Positions 19,356 through 27,608 of a stretch of 64,000 nucleotides of DNA are shown in pieces. Numbering within the stretch: position 1 is the first letter of the stretch; each line of letters begins with the position of its first letter. Under the pieces are notes generated by a model that was not told where the DNA came from, searched no databases, and saw only the letters and a program-made list of their open reading frames with translations. The position numbers and the translations under genes are program-made. Where the stretch lies: assembly GCF_018343775.1 (NCBI RefSeq), contig NZ_CP074349.1, positions 1,850,001 to 1,914,000 of the forward strand, given 5' to 3'. The DNA is from Pseudomonas cichorii. GTDB taxonomy: Bacteria; Pseudomonadota; Gammaproteobacteria; Pseudomonadales; Pseudomonadaceae.

Positions 19356-21257
19356 TTATCGGATAGCGACGCCAAGACTGGCATTATGATGCAGCAATTT
19401 GAAGTCTGCGCCTGTGACCAGATTTTTCACGTAGTACCATTTCCAGCCCACGATGTTGGTCAGGGCAACCGTGCTGGACCAGTAATTGCCATTGCCCATC
19501 GGCCAGCTTCTGCCGTAGGTGCTGTGGATTTCCTTGAGCTCATAGATGGAAGGGATACGCGCGCCTTGTGCCTCGGCTGCAGCCGCCATCTTTGTGAAGG
19601 AACCTGCGCCAATACCCAGGCAATGAATCACGCCGGTAACGGTGACCTGATAGCTTTTCATGGCCCCCAGGCTGTCCGTGACCGAAATGATTGCCGTGCC
19701 TTTGCCTCGTGCCGAAGTCAGGCCGTTGCCGTCCACCTTGGCTACCAGCGGATCACTTGAGCGATAGGTGTAAGGCGCCTGCCCGCCGCTGGCCGTGCGC
19801 TGGACGGTCGTGTCTGACGGCATGGCCGGCAGCAGATCGGGATAACCCGGCAACAGATAGACCTTGCCTTTGAGGACCACCGGTGAGGTATCGAACTCCA
19901 GTTCCTTGCTGATCTTCAGCCACAGCGTCGAAGACAGGGCCGCTGTACCTGAGCGGGTGACGGTGTAGGTGACGGTCGCTGCATCGCTGGCCACGATCAG
20001 GGCTTTGGCGATGGTGAATTGCAGCTCGGTATTGCCGCCCACAATCTGTGAGGGTGTGTCGTAAGCCGTTGCACCTCGCCAGTTGACCACCACGCTATCG
20101 CCGGGGCTCATGCCTGTGTAGGACACACGAACGGTTGCACCGGAGTCCGGGATTCTTGAGGGAATCACCACACCATCGGCACCGACGGTGTCCATGGTGG
20201 GAGCCGGCAGCTCTATGCGCGCATCAAGAACCTTCAGAGCCAGGGTTGCGGATTGTTGCACCGTGCCGTTGAGGCGGTTGACGGTATAAGACACCGCGAC
20301 GGTCTGGCCGGCATTGGCATTGACCAGCGCTGCTGCAAACACAAGCTCCTGGACTTTGCCCACATCGGCAGCCGTGATGATCTTCTCTCTGATATCGCTG
20401 CCTTTTGGCCCTTGCCACTGCGCCGTGATCCGCTCGCCTGCGGCAAGGTTGGCGCTGGTGCCGATCTGTACAGTGGCCCCATTGATCGTATTGGCCGGGT
20501 CGAGGACGTCGCCATTGGCTTCCTTTACGATCGGGACGGGCAGTACCGGCAGTACCGATAGCTGCAGCTTGACGAGCCTGGCTTGCGAGTTCATGGACAG
20601 ATTGCCCGCCTGATCGGTCACCGTGTAGTAGACCGGTGCCTCGATATCGCCAATGGTTTCCAGGAACGACCTGACGAAATCCACATTCACCCGCTGCAGC
20701 CCCATATCGTCCTTGTTGACCATGGTGATTGGGCCGGGAACCTCATTCCAGTAAGTGCGAATGACATCGCCTTCCTTCATGCCGTTGTAACTGGCAATGC
20801 TGCCTCTGAGCACGTTATGCACGTTTTCCAGCTCATCGGAAGTCAGCCCGTCGTCAACGAAGGCGGGGAACAGGATGGGGCCTAACTGTGGATTGCCGGG
20901 GGCGGTTCGGTCGATTTCAAGGCGTGTTGCCTTGGATGTGTCCATTACTTGGCTTTCCGGGTTCGCCGTTTCATAGGCAACCTCGTGTACACCTTCGGTC
21001 AGCAGAGCAACAGGGATCTCAAGTGTTAACTCATCGCCTGGCAGATGACTGTCCAGAATCGGTTTCTTGGGGCCAACTGTCATGTCATTCCATAGCAGTT
21101 GGTAGGTATAGCCTGGCCGTGCACCTTCCCAAACCTTGAGCTTTACAATAACGGGCCTGTCGAGAAATTCGATGGGCAACACTCCGTTTTCGAGTGCGGC
21201 AGGAATTTCCGGTGCTTCAAGCTCTCCTGTTCTACGAGGAGATATAGACGTATTCAT
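19356..21257 (-). CDS. Multi-domain Ig-like protein with lectin-like C-terminus
   Basis: A 633-residue protein with no signal peptide or membrane helix. I see four related modules of about 100 residues (roughly 34-118, 122-232, 240-343, 348-448), each with a W near its middle and a V-x-Y-x-V-T-x-xG strand near its end. They are followed by a BIG2-like domain (455-542; ASGGQAPYTYRSSDP, GTAIISVTD) and a C-terminal domain (545-633; RIPSIYELKEIHSTYG, YWSST, WYYVKNLVTG) that recalls the C-type-lectin-like end of intimin/invasin-type adhesins. The first two modules are paralogous to the upstream 625-residue protein. AAGGAAG precedes the ATG. An adhesin-like role is inferred only. Confidence 0.78.
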   Translation of the reverse strand: MNTSISPRRTGELEAPEIPAALENGVLPIEFLDRPVIVKLKVWEGARPGYTYQLLWNDMTVGPKKPILDSHLPGDELTLEIPVALLTEGVHEVAYETANPESQVMDTSKATRLEIDRTAPGNPQLGPILFPAFVDDGLTSDELENVHNVLRGSIASYNGMKEGDVIRTYWNEVPGPITMVNKDDMGLQRVNVDFVRSFLETIGDIEAPVYYTVTDQAGNLSMNSQARLVKLQLSVLPVLPVPIVKEANGDVLDPANTINGATVQIGTSANLAAGERITAQWQGPKGSDIREKIITAADVGKVQELVFAAALVNANAGQTVAVSYTVNRLNGTVQQSATLALKVLDARIELPAPTMDTVGADGVVIPSRIPDSGATVRVSYTGMSPGDSVVVNWRGATAYDTPSQIVGGNTELQFTIAKALIVASDAATVTYTVTRSGTAALSSTLWLKISKELEFDTSPVVLKGKVYLLPGYPDLLPAMPSDTTVQRTASGGQAPYTYRSSDPLVAKVDGNGLTSARGKGTAIISVTDSLGAMKSYQVTVTGVIHCLGIGAGSFTKMAAAAEAQGARIPSIYELKEIHSTYGRSWPMGNGNYWSSTVALTNIVGWKWYYVKNLVTGADFKLLHHNASLGVAIR

Positions 21258-21300
21258 ATTTACTTCCTTTATTTTATAGCGTGCGGATGGCTCACGATAC

Positions 21301-23178
21301 TTATTGGAAAGGAGGAATCGGGCAGGTCGGTTGAACCGAATCGAGCATGTTCACCGGCGCACGTGTAACTTTTGAAGTAACAGCACTCTGATTACTGCCC
21401 GCTGGCGGTTCAACGCGGAAACTGGCCTCTGCAAAACCGGTGCAGAGAATACGAAGGTTACGGTCGGGGACCGTGAAGGTATAACCGTTCGCTACATCAT
21501 TTTTATCCAGTGTCCGGTCGGCGGTATAGTTCGATGCATCAATCGGGTTATTGTTTTTATCAAAACCCTTGAAGGTCAAGAACAGTGTCTGGCCTTCGTC
21601 GATATTGATATAAGGCGCAATGTGCAGGTCTGCCCCATTGGGGTTGAGAATCGGGGCAATGAAACCCACGTCATTAAGTTTGAAGGGCGGGCCATCAAGA
21701 CCTTCAGAGCCACCCGGAAGTTCTTCCTTGGACCTGACCGTCACAAGTTGCACCGGGCACTTTACAGGGTTGGGATTCCCGGCACGTGTCACCGTGTAAT
21801 ACACAGGAATTTCCGCGCCGGTTCCTTGTGCCCTCATGATTGCATTATCGATCGGAATAAGAAGGTCCCGGGCAGCAGCGATATCCGTTGCCCTGATTTG
21901 ATACCATTGGAGCTTTTGTTGATCTCCCCAGAACAGATTCAGGTTATCGCTGATAGCAAAGCCGGTATTCCACTTCACGACCCCCAGGGCATTGAGTTCA
22001 TAGTCTTCTTCGTCAATGAAGTTGTCCGTGGTGTTGGGGCTTTCCACGCTGGTGCCCTGGACGATAAAGGTTTCCAGCGGTGTTGGAACCGGCAGCGTCA
22101 GGAAAACATCAATGGTACTGCTCAGGGAAGTACCTGCCAGGTCCAGTTGACGTGTAACTTCGTAGAAGACTTGCACGCTGCCCACAGGGTTTTGATTGAG
22201 TGTCTCGTAGGGAATACGTAACGAAAGCACAATGTCTTCGTTCTCGTTACCCGGTGGAAGAGCGACCGGAACCAGTGGATTATTCTGCCCCCAGAACAAC
22301 CTGATCATGTCAAAAGGGCTGGCACCCGGATACTTGGGAATATCCACCTGAACGCCTGCCTGCGCTTCTGCATAATCGATCAGGGTTCCTACTCCGGGGT
22401 CGATGATCGGAGCCGGGAAGTTGGCCGGAATATCCTGCAGCTTGAGGGTTATGGGCACAGGATTTGAGTCGATGGACGCGTTGCCTGCCCGGTCGAAAAC
22501 CTTGTATTTGACCAGTTGTTCCGTTTCTCCCAGGCTTTCCAGAAAGGCACGGGTAAAGGTAATCGCAACCCTGTCCAGGCCCATGTCATCTTCAGTGACG
22601 GTGGCTTGCGGGCCAATAGTCGTGCCCCAGTAAGTCTGGACCACATCATGCTTTGCCATGCCGGTGTAGCCGGCAATCTGAACGTCCAGCTTCCCGCCCA
22701 GTTGCGCAAGTTCGGCCGCGGTCAATCCATTCTGTACTTCCGGGGGAAACAGGATGGCGCTGAGTTCCGGTTTTCCGGGAGCGGTCAGGTCAATCACCAG
22801 ATTGAATATATTGGATTCGTTTCTGACCTGACTCTCTGGGTTAAATGTCTGGTACTGCAGGGTATGTGTCCCTTCGGTCAATAGACCGACAGGAATTTCC
22901 AGCGTCAGAGGATCGCCAGGTCGGTGAGTACCCAGAATCGGTTTTTCGGGGCCTACTGTTTCTCCGTCCCAATGGAGTGAATAGGTGTAACCCGGTTGAG
23001 CGCCTGCCCATACCTCCAGATCTACAATGACCGGTTTAGTCAATTCGGATATTGGTAAAAGCCCGGGCGTATCTTCGTCATGAAAAGCGACGGCTACATC
23101 CGGAGCTTTCAGGCTATCATCTTGTTCACGAGCGTTTTTGTCAGCAATGATGATGGGGAGTTGCGGTTGATGTTGCAT
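21301..23178 (-). CDS. Multi-module Ig-like protein, paralogue of the downstream gene
   Basis: A 625-residue protein with no signal peptide. Residues 45-270 align by eye with the downstream 633-residue protein (shared PGYTY, TVGP-x-KPIL, PGD-x-LTLEIPV, LLTEG, NPESQV, TAPG-x-P, DDMGL-x-RV and AGN motifs). Further modules follow (IPKYPGASPFDMIRLFWG at about 285-305; a third with KWNTGFAISDNLNLFWG). The C-terminal 130 residues differ from the partner and lack the lectin-like domain. It is 43 bases upstream of its paralogue on the same strand and is the first gene of that operon; AAGGAAAC precedes the start. Function unknown. Confidence 0.78.
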   Translation of the reverse strand: MQHQPQLPIIIADKNAREQDDSLKAPDVAVAFHDEDTPGLLPISELTKPVIVDLEVWAGAQPGYTYSLHWDGETVGPEKPILGTHRPGDPLTLEIPVGLLTEGTHTLQYQTFNPESQVRNESNIFNLVIDLTAPGKPELSAILFPPEVQNGLTAAELAQLGGKLDVQIAGYTGMAKHDVVQTYWGTTIGPQATVTEDDMGLDRVAITFTRAFLESLGETEQLVKYKVFDRAGNASIDSNPVPITLKLQDIPANFPAPIIDPGVGTLIDYAEAQAGVQVDIPKYPGASPFDMIRLFWGQNNPLVPVALPPGNENEDIVLSLRIPYETLNQNPVGSVQVFYEVTRQLDLAGTSLSSTIDVFLTLPVPTPLETFIVQGTSVESPNTTDNFIDEEDYELNALGVVKWNTGFAISDNLNLFWGDQQKLQWYQIRATDIAAARDLLIPIDNAIMRAQGTGAEIPVYYTVTRAGNPNPVKCPVQLVTVRSKEELPGGSEGLDGPPFKLNDVGFIAPILNPNGADLHIAPYINIDEGQTLFLTFKGFDKNNNPIDASNYTADRTLDKNDVANGYTFTVPDRNLRILCTGFAEASFRVEPPAGSNQSAVTSKVTRAPVNMLDSVQPTCPIPPFQ

Positions 23179-23508
23179 GCTTGTTTCCTTGAAATAATTT
23201 TAAAATAAGCCCTGTAGGCGTTTTCGTATCAGGGACAATCTGCCAGCTGAAAAGATGATATTGGCCAATGGATTCTCTAGCTGCGGAACTGACGTAATCG
23301 ATTTTTTTGGTGTTCGTCAATGGGGGTGGTAGATATTTTTACGGTGTTAAAGGTTTTTTCTGGTTGTGAACTAGAGGCTGTAGGAAATTCTGTAGGATAA
23401 ATGTTTTGTGTGTTTGGGAATGCTCCTACTTTTGTGCTTGGGTGTTCCGGGTTTTTAGATGCGGTCTGATAAGTAACTCTCCTGCTTCCATATTCGGGAG
23501 TATGAAAG
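23179..23508. other. AT-rich divergent promoter region
   Basis: About 330 bases between the Ig-like operon and the autotransporter, clearly richer in A and T than the flanking core genome. It must hold both promoters. It contains CTGTAGGA twice, 12 bases apart (23378-23385 and 23390-23397), and a related CTGTAGGC at 23206-23213. No known binding site was recognised. Confidence 0.6.
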
Positions 23509-25773
23509 GTGCTTTATAGAAAAAGTGTGGAAGAAAAGAAAAAGGTCTTGTCTACGGTTGTGTTTCTGGGGGCGATGGCTGCGCTGGAAGTTATAGCTGA
23601 TGACGAGGTTGTCTGGGTGAATGTTGCAGGCCATGGGGCCATGGCTACTATTCCGGTAGATGGTCGAGAGGAAACGGTAGATTCCTCCACGCCCGTTCAT
23701 TCTTATTCTGTAAACCGTAATGGGCTACTGAATGTTCTGAGTGGTGGTGTGGCAGATCATGTACTGGTTGATAACTCCAGGTTGGTGGTCAACTACGGAA
23801 CAGTGAATAGTGGCGTCGATGCCACTGACAGTCGGATTACTCTGGATCATGCAATTGTCAGAAATGATAAGGGTGTCGGCATGTCACTCGGAACCCGAGA
23901 GATAGGTGTCAATCCGGGAACCTGGGCCAAGATAGACGACAGCGATATATCCGGCCTCGGCTATGGCATAGGCTTGAGCCAGCTAAGTCGGCTTGAAATG
24001 AGTAATACCAGGGTCTATGGCGCGGTTTCGGCCGATGGCAGGTACGCGGAAGGGCTGCTCGTGTCAGGAGGCGATGCGGTCATTACGGGATCAAGCCATA
24101 TTCGCGGTGATAGAAATGGCATCAGAATCATTGAGGGGGTGTTTATCCCTGGTAATGGCAATGCCGGTGTCACCAGCACTGCTGTGATCGATCATTCGAT
24201 CATCGAAGGAATCAATGGCGCAGCGATCAGGATCGACAAGTCGGATCAGTTTGGTGCGATCGTCGATATAGCCGTCCAGAATGGCTCAACCCTGCTTTCC
24301 GGCAACGGTAACCTTCTGGAGGTCGCTGACCGCAGTACGGCTAATTTCAAGGTCGACAACAGCAACCTTACCGGCAATTTGATTGCCGATGACAGCAGCA
24401 CCTTGAACGTCACCTTGCAGAATCAGGCACAGCTCACAGGCGACATCATCAATGGCAATAGCCTGGCTGTTGATTCTGGTGCCCACTGGCAAATGGTCGG
24501 TGACAACTCGGTCGAGTCACTGAGCATGGACCGCGGTGGCGTGAGTTTTGGCGAGGACGGGTTTCATACCTTGTCGTTGGGCGAGCTGTCCGGGAATGGT
24601 TTCTTTGGTATGCGAGTCGATCTGGACAACGGTGTCGGGGATCTGCTCGAGGTGAACGGACAGGCCAATGGCGAGTTCGGGTTGCGGGTCCACAACACCG
24701 GAGTCGAGGTGGTATCGCCTGATATGGAGCCCTTGAAGGTCGTACATACCGAAGGTGGCAATGCCCAGTTCAGTCTGATCGGCGGTCGGGTCGACCTTGG
24801 GGCGTATTCCTATCTGCTGGAGCAGCAGGGCAACGACTGGTTCATTGTTGGCAGCAACAAGACCATCAGCCCTTCAACCAGTGCCGCTCTGGCGCTGTTC
24901 AATGCTGCGCCGGTTATCTGGATGAGCGAGTTGTCGACCTTGCGCAGCCGCATGGGCGAGGTGCGTGCCAGCGGCCAGGGAGGCGGATGGATGCGTGCCT
25001 ATGGCAATCGCTTCAATGCCACCACCAGTGATGGTGTCGAGTATCAGCACAAGCATCAGGGTTTGTCGCTGGGGGCCGATGCGCCGCTTGAGGTCAGCCA
25101 TGGTCAGTTATTGCTGGGTGTCATGGGTGGCTATAGCACCTCCGATCTGGACCTGAATCGTGGCACTACGGGCAAGGTCAGCAGCTACTATGTCGGCGCC
25201 TATGGCACCTGGCTGCTGGATGACGGGTACTACCTGGACGGTGTACTCAAGTTCAACAGCTTCCGTAACAAGTCCGATGTCGCCATGAGTGATGCCAGCA
25301 AAGCCAAGGGGGATTACACCAATACGGGAGTCGGTGCATCGGTGGAGTTCGGACGGCATATCGCGCTGGCCGATGATTACTTCCTGGAGCCTTTCGCCCA
25401 ACTGGCCAGTGTTGTCATTCAGGGCGATCAGTACCGCATGGACAATGGCTTGCAGGCGAAGAACAGCGATACCCAATCGGTTCTGGGCAAGGTCGGCAGT
25501 TCGGTGGGACGTAATATCGCGCTTAGGGATGGCGGCGTGCTGCAGCCTTACTTGCGTGTCGCGGTGGCTCAGGAGTTTTCCCGCAGCAATGACGTCAAGG
25601 TCAACGACTCGCGCTTCGATAACAACCTGTTCGGTTCACGCGCCGAGCTGGGGGCGGGTGTTTCGGTTTCACTGTCAGAGCGGCTGCAACTGCACACTGA
25701 TTTCGATTACATGAAAGGCAAGCATGTCGAGCAACCCTGGGGAGCCAACGTAGGATTGCGACTCTCGTTCTGA
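23509..25773 (+). CDS. Autotransporter with beta-helix passenger and C-terminal barrel
   Basis: A 754-residue type V secreted protein. A charged N-terminus and hydrophobic core (KKKVLSTVVFLGAMAALEVIA) form a signal peptide of about 30 residues. The passenger (about 31-480) consists of repeated short Val/Asn/Ser/Asp-rich turns (for example SGGVADHVLVDNSRLVVNYG) fitting a right-handed beta helix of the pertactin kind. From WMSELSTLRSRMGEVR at residue 471 the classical autotransporter barrel follows (GWMRAYGNRFN, SYYVGAYGTW) and ends in VGLRLSF with the terminal phenylalanine. No protease triad was seen, so an adhesin is likeliest. The start is a GTG at 23509; another GTG at 23527 is possible. 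Confidence 0.9.
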   Translation: MLYRKSVEEKKKVLSTVVFLGAMAALEVIADDEVVWVNVAGHGAMATIPVDGREETVDSSTPVHSYSVNRNGLLNVLSGGVADHVLVDNSRLVVNYGTVNSGVDATDSRITLDHAIVRNDKGVGMSLGTREIGVNPGTWAKIDDSDISGLGYGIGLSQLSRLEMSNTRVYGAVSADGRYAEGLLVSGGDAVITGSSHIRGDRNGIRIIEGVFIPGNGNAGVTSTAVIDHSIIEGINGAAIRIDKSDQFGAIVDIAVQNGSTLLSGNGNLLEVADRSTANFKVDNSNLTGNLIADDSSTLNVTLQNQAQLTGDIINGNSLAVDSGAHWQMVGDNSVESLSMDRGGVSFGEDGFHTLSLGELSGNGFFGMRVDLDNGVGDLLEVNGQANGEFGLRVHNTGVEVVSPDMEPLKVVHTEGGNAQFSLIGGRVDLGAYSYLLEQQGNDWFIVGSNKTISPSTSAALALFNAAPVIWMSELSTLRSRMGEVRASGQGGGWMRAYGNRFNATTSDGVEYQHKHQGLSLGADAPLEVSHGQLLLGVMGGYSTSDLDLNRGTTGKVSSYYVGAYGTWLLDDGYYLDGVLKFNSFRNKSDVAMSDASKAKGDYTNTGVGASVEFGRHIALADDYFLEPFAQLASVVIQGDQYRMDNGLQAKNSDTQSVLGKVGSSVGRNIALRDGGVLQPYLRVAVAQEFSRSNDVKVNDSRFDNNLFGSRAELGAGVSVSLSERLQLHTDFDYMKGKHVEQPWGANVGLRLSF

Positions 25774-25789
25774 GTGTTCCCCGTCAATC

Positions 25790-25822
25790 GAGCCCCGGTG
25801 AGCGATCACCGGGGGCTTTTTT
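25790..25822 (+). terminator. Rho-independent terminator after the autotransporter
   Basis: AGCCCCGGTG / CACCGGGGGCT with a 6-base loop, followed by six T residues, 17 bases after the autotransporter stop. It lies against the stop of the convergent gene. Confidence 0.9.
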
Positions 25823-26289
25823 CATTTGCCCGGGTGACGACGTTTCATGCTGCGTTTGCGGCGGCGCTGTCTGGACGTGAGCGGCGCATGCTTGTTGACC
25901 ATCACGCGCAGAACAGGCGAGGTGCCGATCAAATGGCTGGCGCGGTGTATTTCATAATAAATATCCACGGGGCCGTATTGGGGGTGGGGAATCAGGTTGT
26001 AGGTAATGCACAGGATCCGCACGACCGTGCTGCTACCCAAAGGATGAAGCAGTGGCGTTGAGGATTGATGCAGGCCCCAGTGGAAGACGAGGAGGTCTTC
26101 ACGCTGCATCAGGGGCGAGTAGGGGATATGAATGGATATACCGGCATGAATCTGTTCGCAGGTAATCGCATCCGTATTGATGCCCGGCACTATCGGTGCC
26201 TTGAGGCTGGACGATATATCAGGTTGTCCCGGCAAGGCTGTTGTTTTATGGGTGGGGGGCAGTATGTCGTCTTGAGTCGGTTTGTCCAT
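25822..26289 (-). CDS. Single-module relative of the Ig-like proteins with a basic tail
   Basis: A 155-residue protein. Residues about 48-135 (IHIPYSPLMQREDLLVFHWG ... VDIYYEIHRASHLIGTSPVL) line up with one internal module of the 625-residue protein (VDIPKYPGASPFDMIRLFWG ... VQVFYEVTRQLDLAGTSLSS). It therefore looks like one free-standing module. The last 17 residues are strongly basic (SRQRRRKRSMKRRHPGK). No signal peptide is visible. It converges on the autotransporter. The ribosome binding site is weak. It could be a decayed remnant or a small partner protein. Confidence 0.68.
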   Translation of the reverse strand: MDKPTQDDILPPTHKTTALPGQPDISSSLKAPIVPGINTDAITCEQIHAGISIHIPYSPLMQREDLLVFHWGLHQSSTPLLHPLGSSTVVRILCITYNLIPHPQYGPVDIYYEIHRASHLIGTSPVLRVMVNKHAPLTSRQRRRKRSMKRRHPGK

Positions 26290-26853
26290 GGGGGTGCCTG
26301 TATGAAAGTTTTAATGTTCGGGATAAGGTCGCTGTGGTGTATGGCCATTAAAAATACAGGCAGAAATTTGGTCAAACGGGTGGCCTGGTTGATGCCGGAG
26401 TAGGGTCTTTGATGATGTGCTGTTACAAATAAAGTTTCAGAGCAGACGGGGCGCCGGTAGTGGCGCGTAATAGAGAGTGACGTGTGGCTTCAAGAAAGCG
26501 CATGCTTGAAATTATTTGAAATAAGTTGCGATTGCAATTAGAGGGTTATTGTGAATTTTGATCGCTTTTTAAGATGCATGGAAACTACATACATCTCTAT
26601 CAGAAAAGCCCTTCTAAAATATTTTATGGCTGTAAATTCAAATGAATTTATGCTCCTCGTTTCAATGCTTGAATGCGTGTGGTTTTTGAGGGGCGGCACA
26701 AGGCTCAGGTTGCTTCAGGCGCTCAGACTCAAGGGTTTCGTATGCCGGTCGTGGCCGGGAGTATGAAAAAATAGTTGGGCATGCAGCGAACTCTTTGAAG
26801 AAAACAGAATCATATCAATGTGCCACTTCGGCATCTCGCATGGAACTTGGATC
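26290..26853. other. AT-rich intergenic region before the repeat protein
   Basis: About 560 bases without a gene I can support. The composition is AT-rich and irregular. A short frame at 26551-26766 (71 codons, GTG start) has no recognisable features and a non-protein-like end. A small TTGC-GATT-GCAA inverted repeat lies at 26526-26537. The region should contain promoters for both flanking genes. Confidence 0.55.
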
Positions 26854-27531
26854 ATGGCTGGTTTCTTCAAAATCCCTCGTGCTGTTTCCCGTGTTCGCGT
26901 TCTTGCTTTATTGATTACCGGCCTGGCGTTTTCACAGGCCAACGCAGCGGTTGAGATCAATCCTTCCCGTGCCAGCAGTACCGATAATATCGTGACCAGC
27001 TTTACCGATTACGGAAGAGGAACTGCCTTGCGTAATTCGGATTTTACAGTGGGTAATATTCAGGAGATAAGGACGGGCACGAACAGTAATACCCGTGAAC
27101 TGGAAAGTTTGAAGAAGATTGTCGAGGAGCAGGCCAAGGCCATTGAAGAACTCAAGCGCAATAGCAAGACTTCTGCTTCAAGCAGTAGCTCCAGTGATAG
27201 CGAAATTTCCACTCTCAAACGCAAAGTTGATGAGCAGAGTCGCAGCATCGATAAGTTTGAGGGGCAGGTGAATGACTTGAAACGTAGTTCAGGATCAAGT
27301 AGCAGCTCCAGCTCCAGTGAACTGTCCAGCCTCAAGAGCAAGGTCGATGAGCAGGGGCGCGACGTGGCCAGGCTTGAGGGGCAGGTGAATGACTTGAAGC
27401 GTAGCTCTGGGTCAAGTAGCAGCTCCAGCTCAAGTGAGCTGTCCAGCCTCAAGCGCGATCTCAGCAGTCAGCAGAGTGAGTTGAGTAATGTGAAGCGCTC
27501 CCTCGATGACCTTTCCCGCAAAGTGAAATAA
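26854..27531 (+). CDS. Exported coiled-coil protein with serine-rich repeats
   Basis: A 225-residue protein. The start at 26854 gives a clear signal peptide (basic MAGFFKIPRAVSRVR, hydrophobic VLALLITGLAF, cleavage after SQANA); an earlier ATG at 26818 adds 12 residues. The mature part has a short N-terminal region, a coiled coil (RELESLKKIVEEQAKAIEEL), then two 39-residue repeats of the form LK-x-KVDEQ-x-R ... EGQVNDLKRSSGS8 and a third partial repeat. Heptad-like helices alternate with runs of eight serines. The family is not recognised; a periplasmic or surface spacer is plausible. Confidence 0.75.
   Translation: MAGFFKIPRAVSRVRVLALLITGLAFSQANAAVEINPSRASSTDNIVTSFTDYGRGTALRNSDFTVGNIQEIRTGTNSNTRELESLKKIVEEQAKAIEELKRNSKTSASSSSSSDSEISTLKRKVDEQSRSIDKFEGQVNDLKRSSGSSSSSSSSELSSLKSKVDEQGRDVARLEGQVNDLKRSSGSSSSSSSSELSSLKRDLSSQQSELSNVKRSLDDLSRKVK
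27217..27450 (+). repeat. 117-bp tandem direct repeat within the coiled-coil gene
   Basis: GAGGGGCAGGTGAATGACTT begins at 27259 and again at 27376, exactly 117 bases apart, and the following about 90 bases are nearly identical. The unit encodes 39 residues ending in eight serines. The third unit is truncated. Confidence 0.85.
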
Positions 27532-27556
27532 GGTCGCACTGTTTCAATCTTCGTAA

Positions 27557-27588
27557 AAAAGCCCCGGTCAATCAGCATTGACCGGGGC
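27557..27588. terminator. Bidirectional terminator between repeat protein and aer
   Basis: GCCCCGGTCAAT / ATTGACCGGGGC, a 12-bp stem with a short loop, preceded by AAAAAA (a T tract for the minus strand) and followed by TTGTCT. It lies between two converging genes and can serve both. Confidence 0.85.
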
Positions 27589-27608
27589 TTGTCTGTTGCC
27601 GTGCGGGC

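Noticed and set aside
26551..26766. Possible 71-codon gene with GTG start in the AT-rich gap
   Set aside because: It has only a weak ribosome site, no family likeness, and a low-quality C-terminal sequence; it is more likely a chance frame.
27259..27450. CRISPR-like direct repeat
   Set aside because: The repeat is in frame, 117 bp long, adjacent rather than spaced, and encodes a protein repeat.
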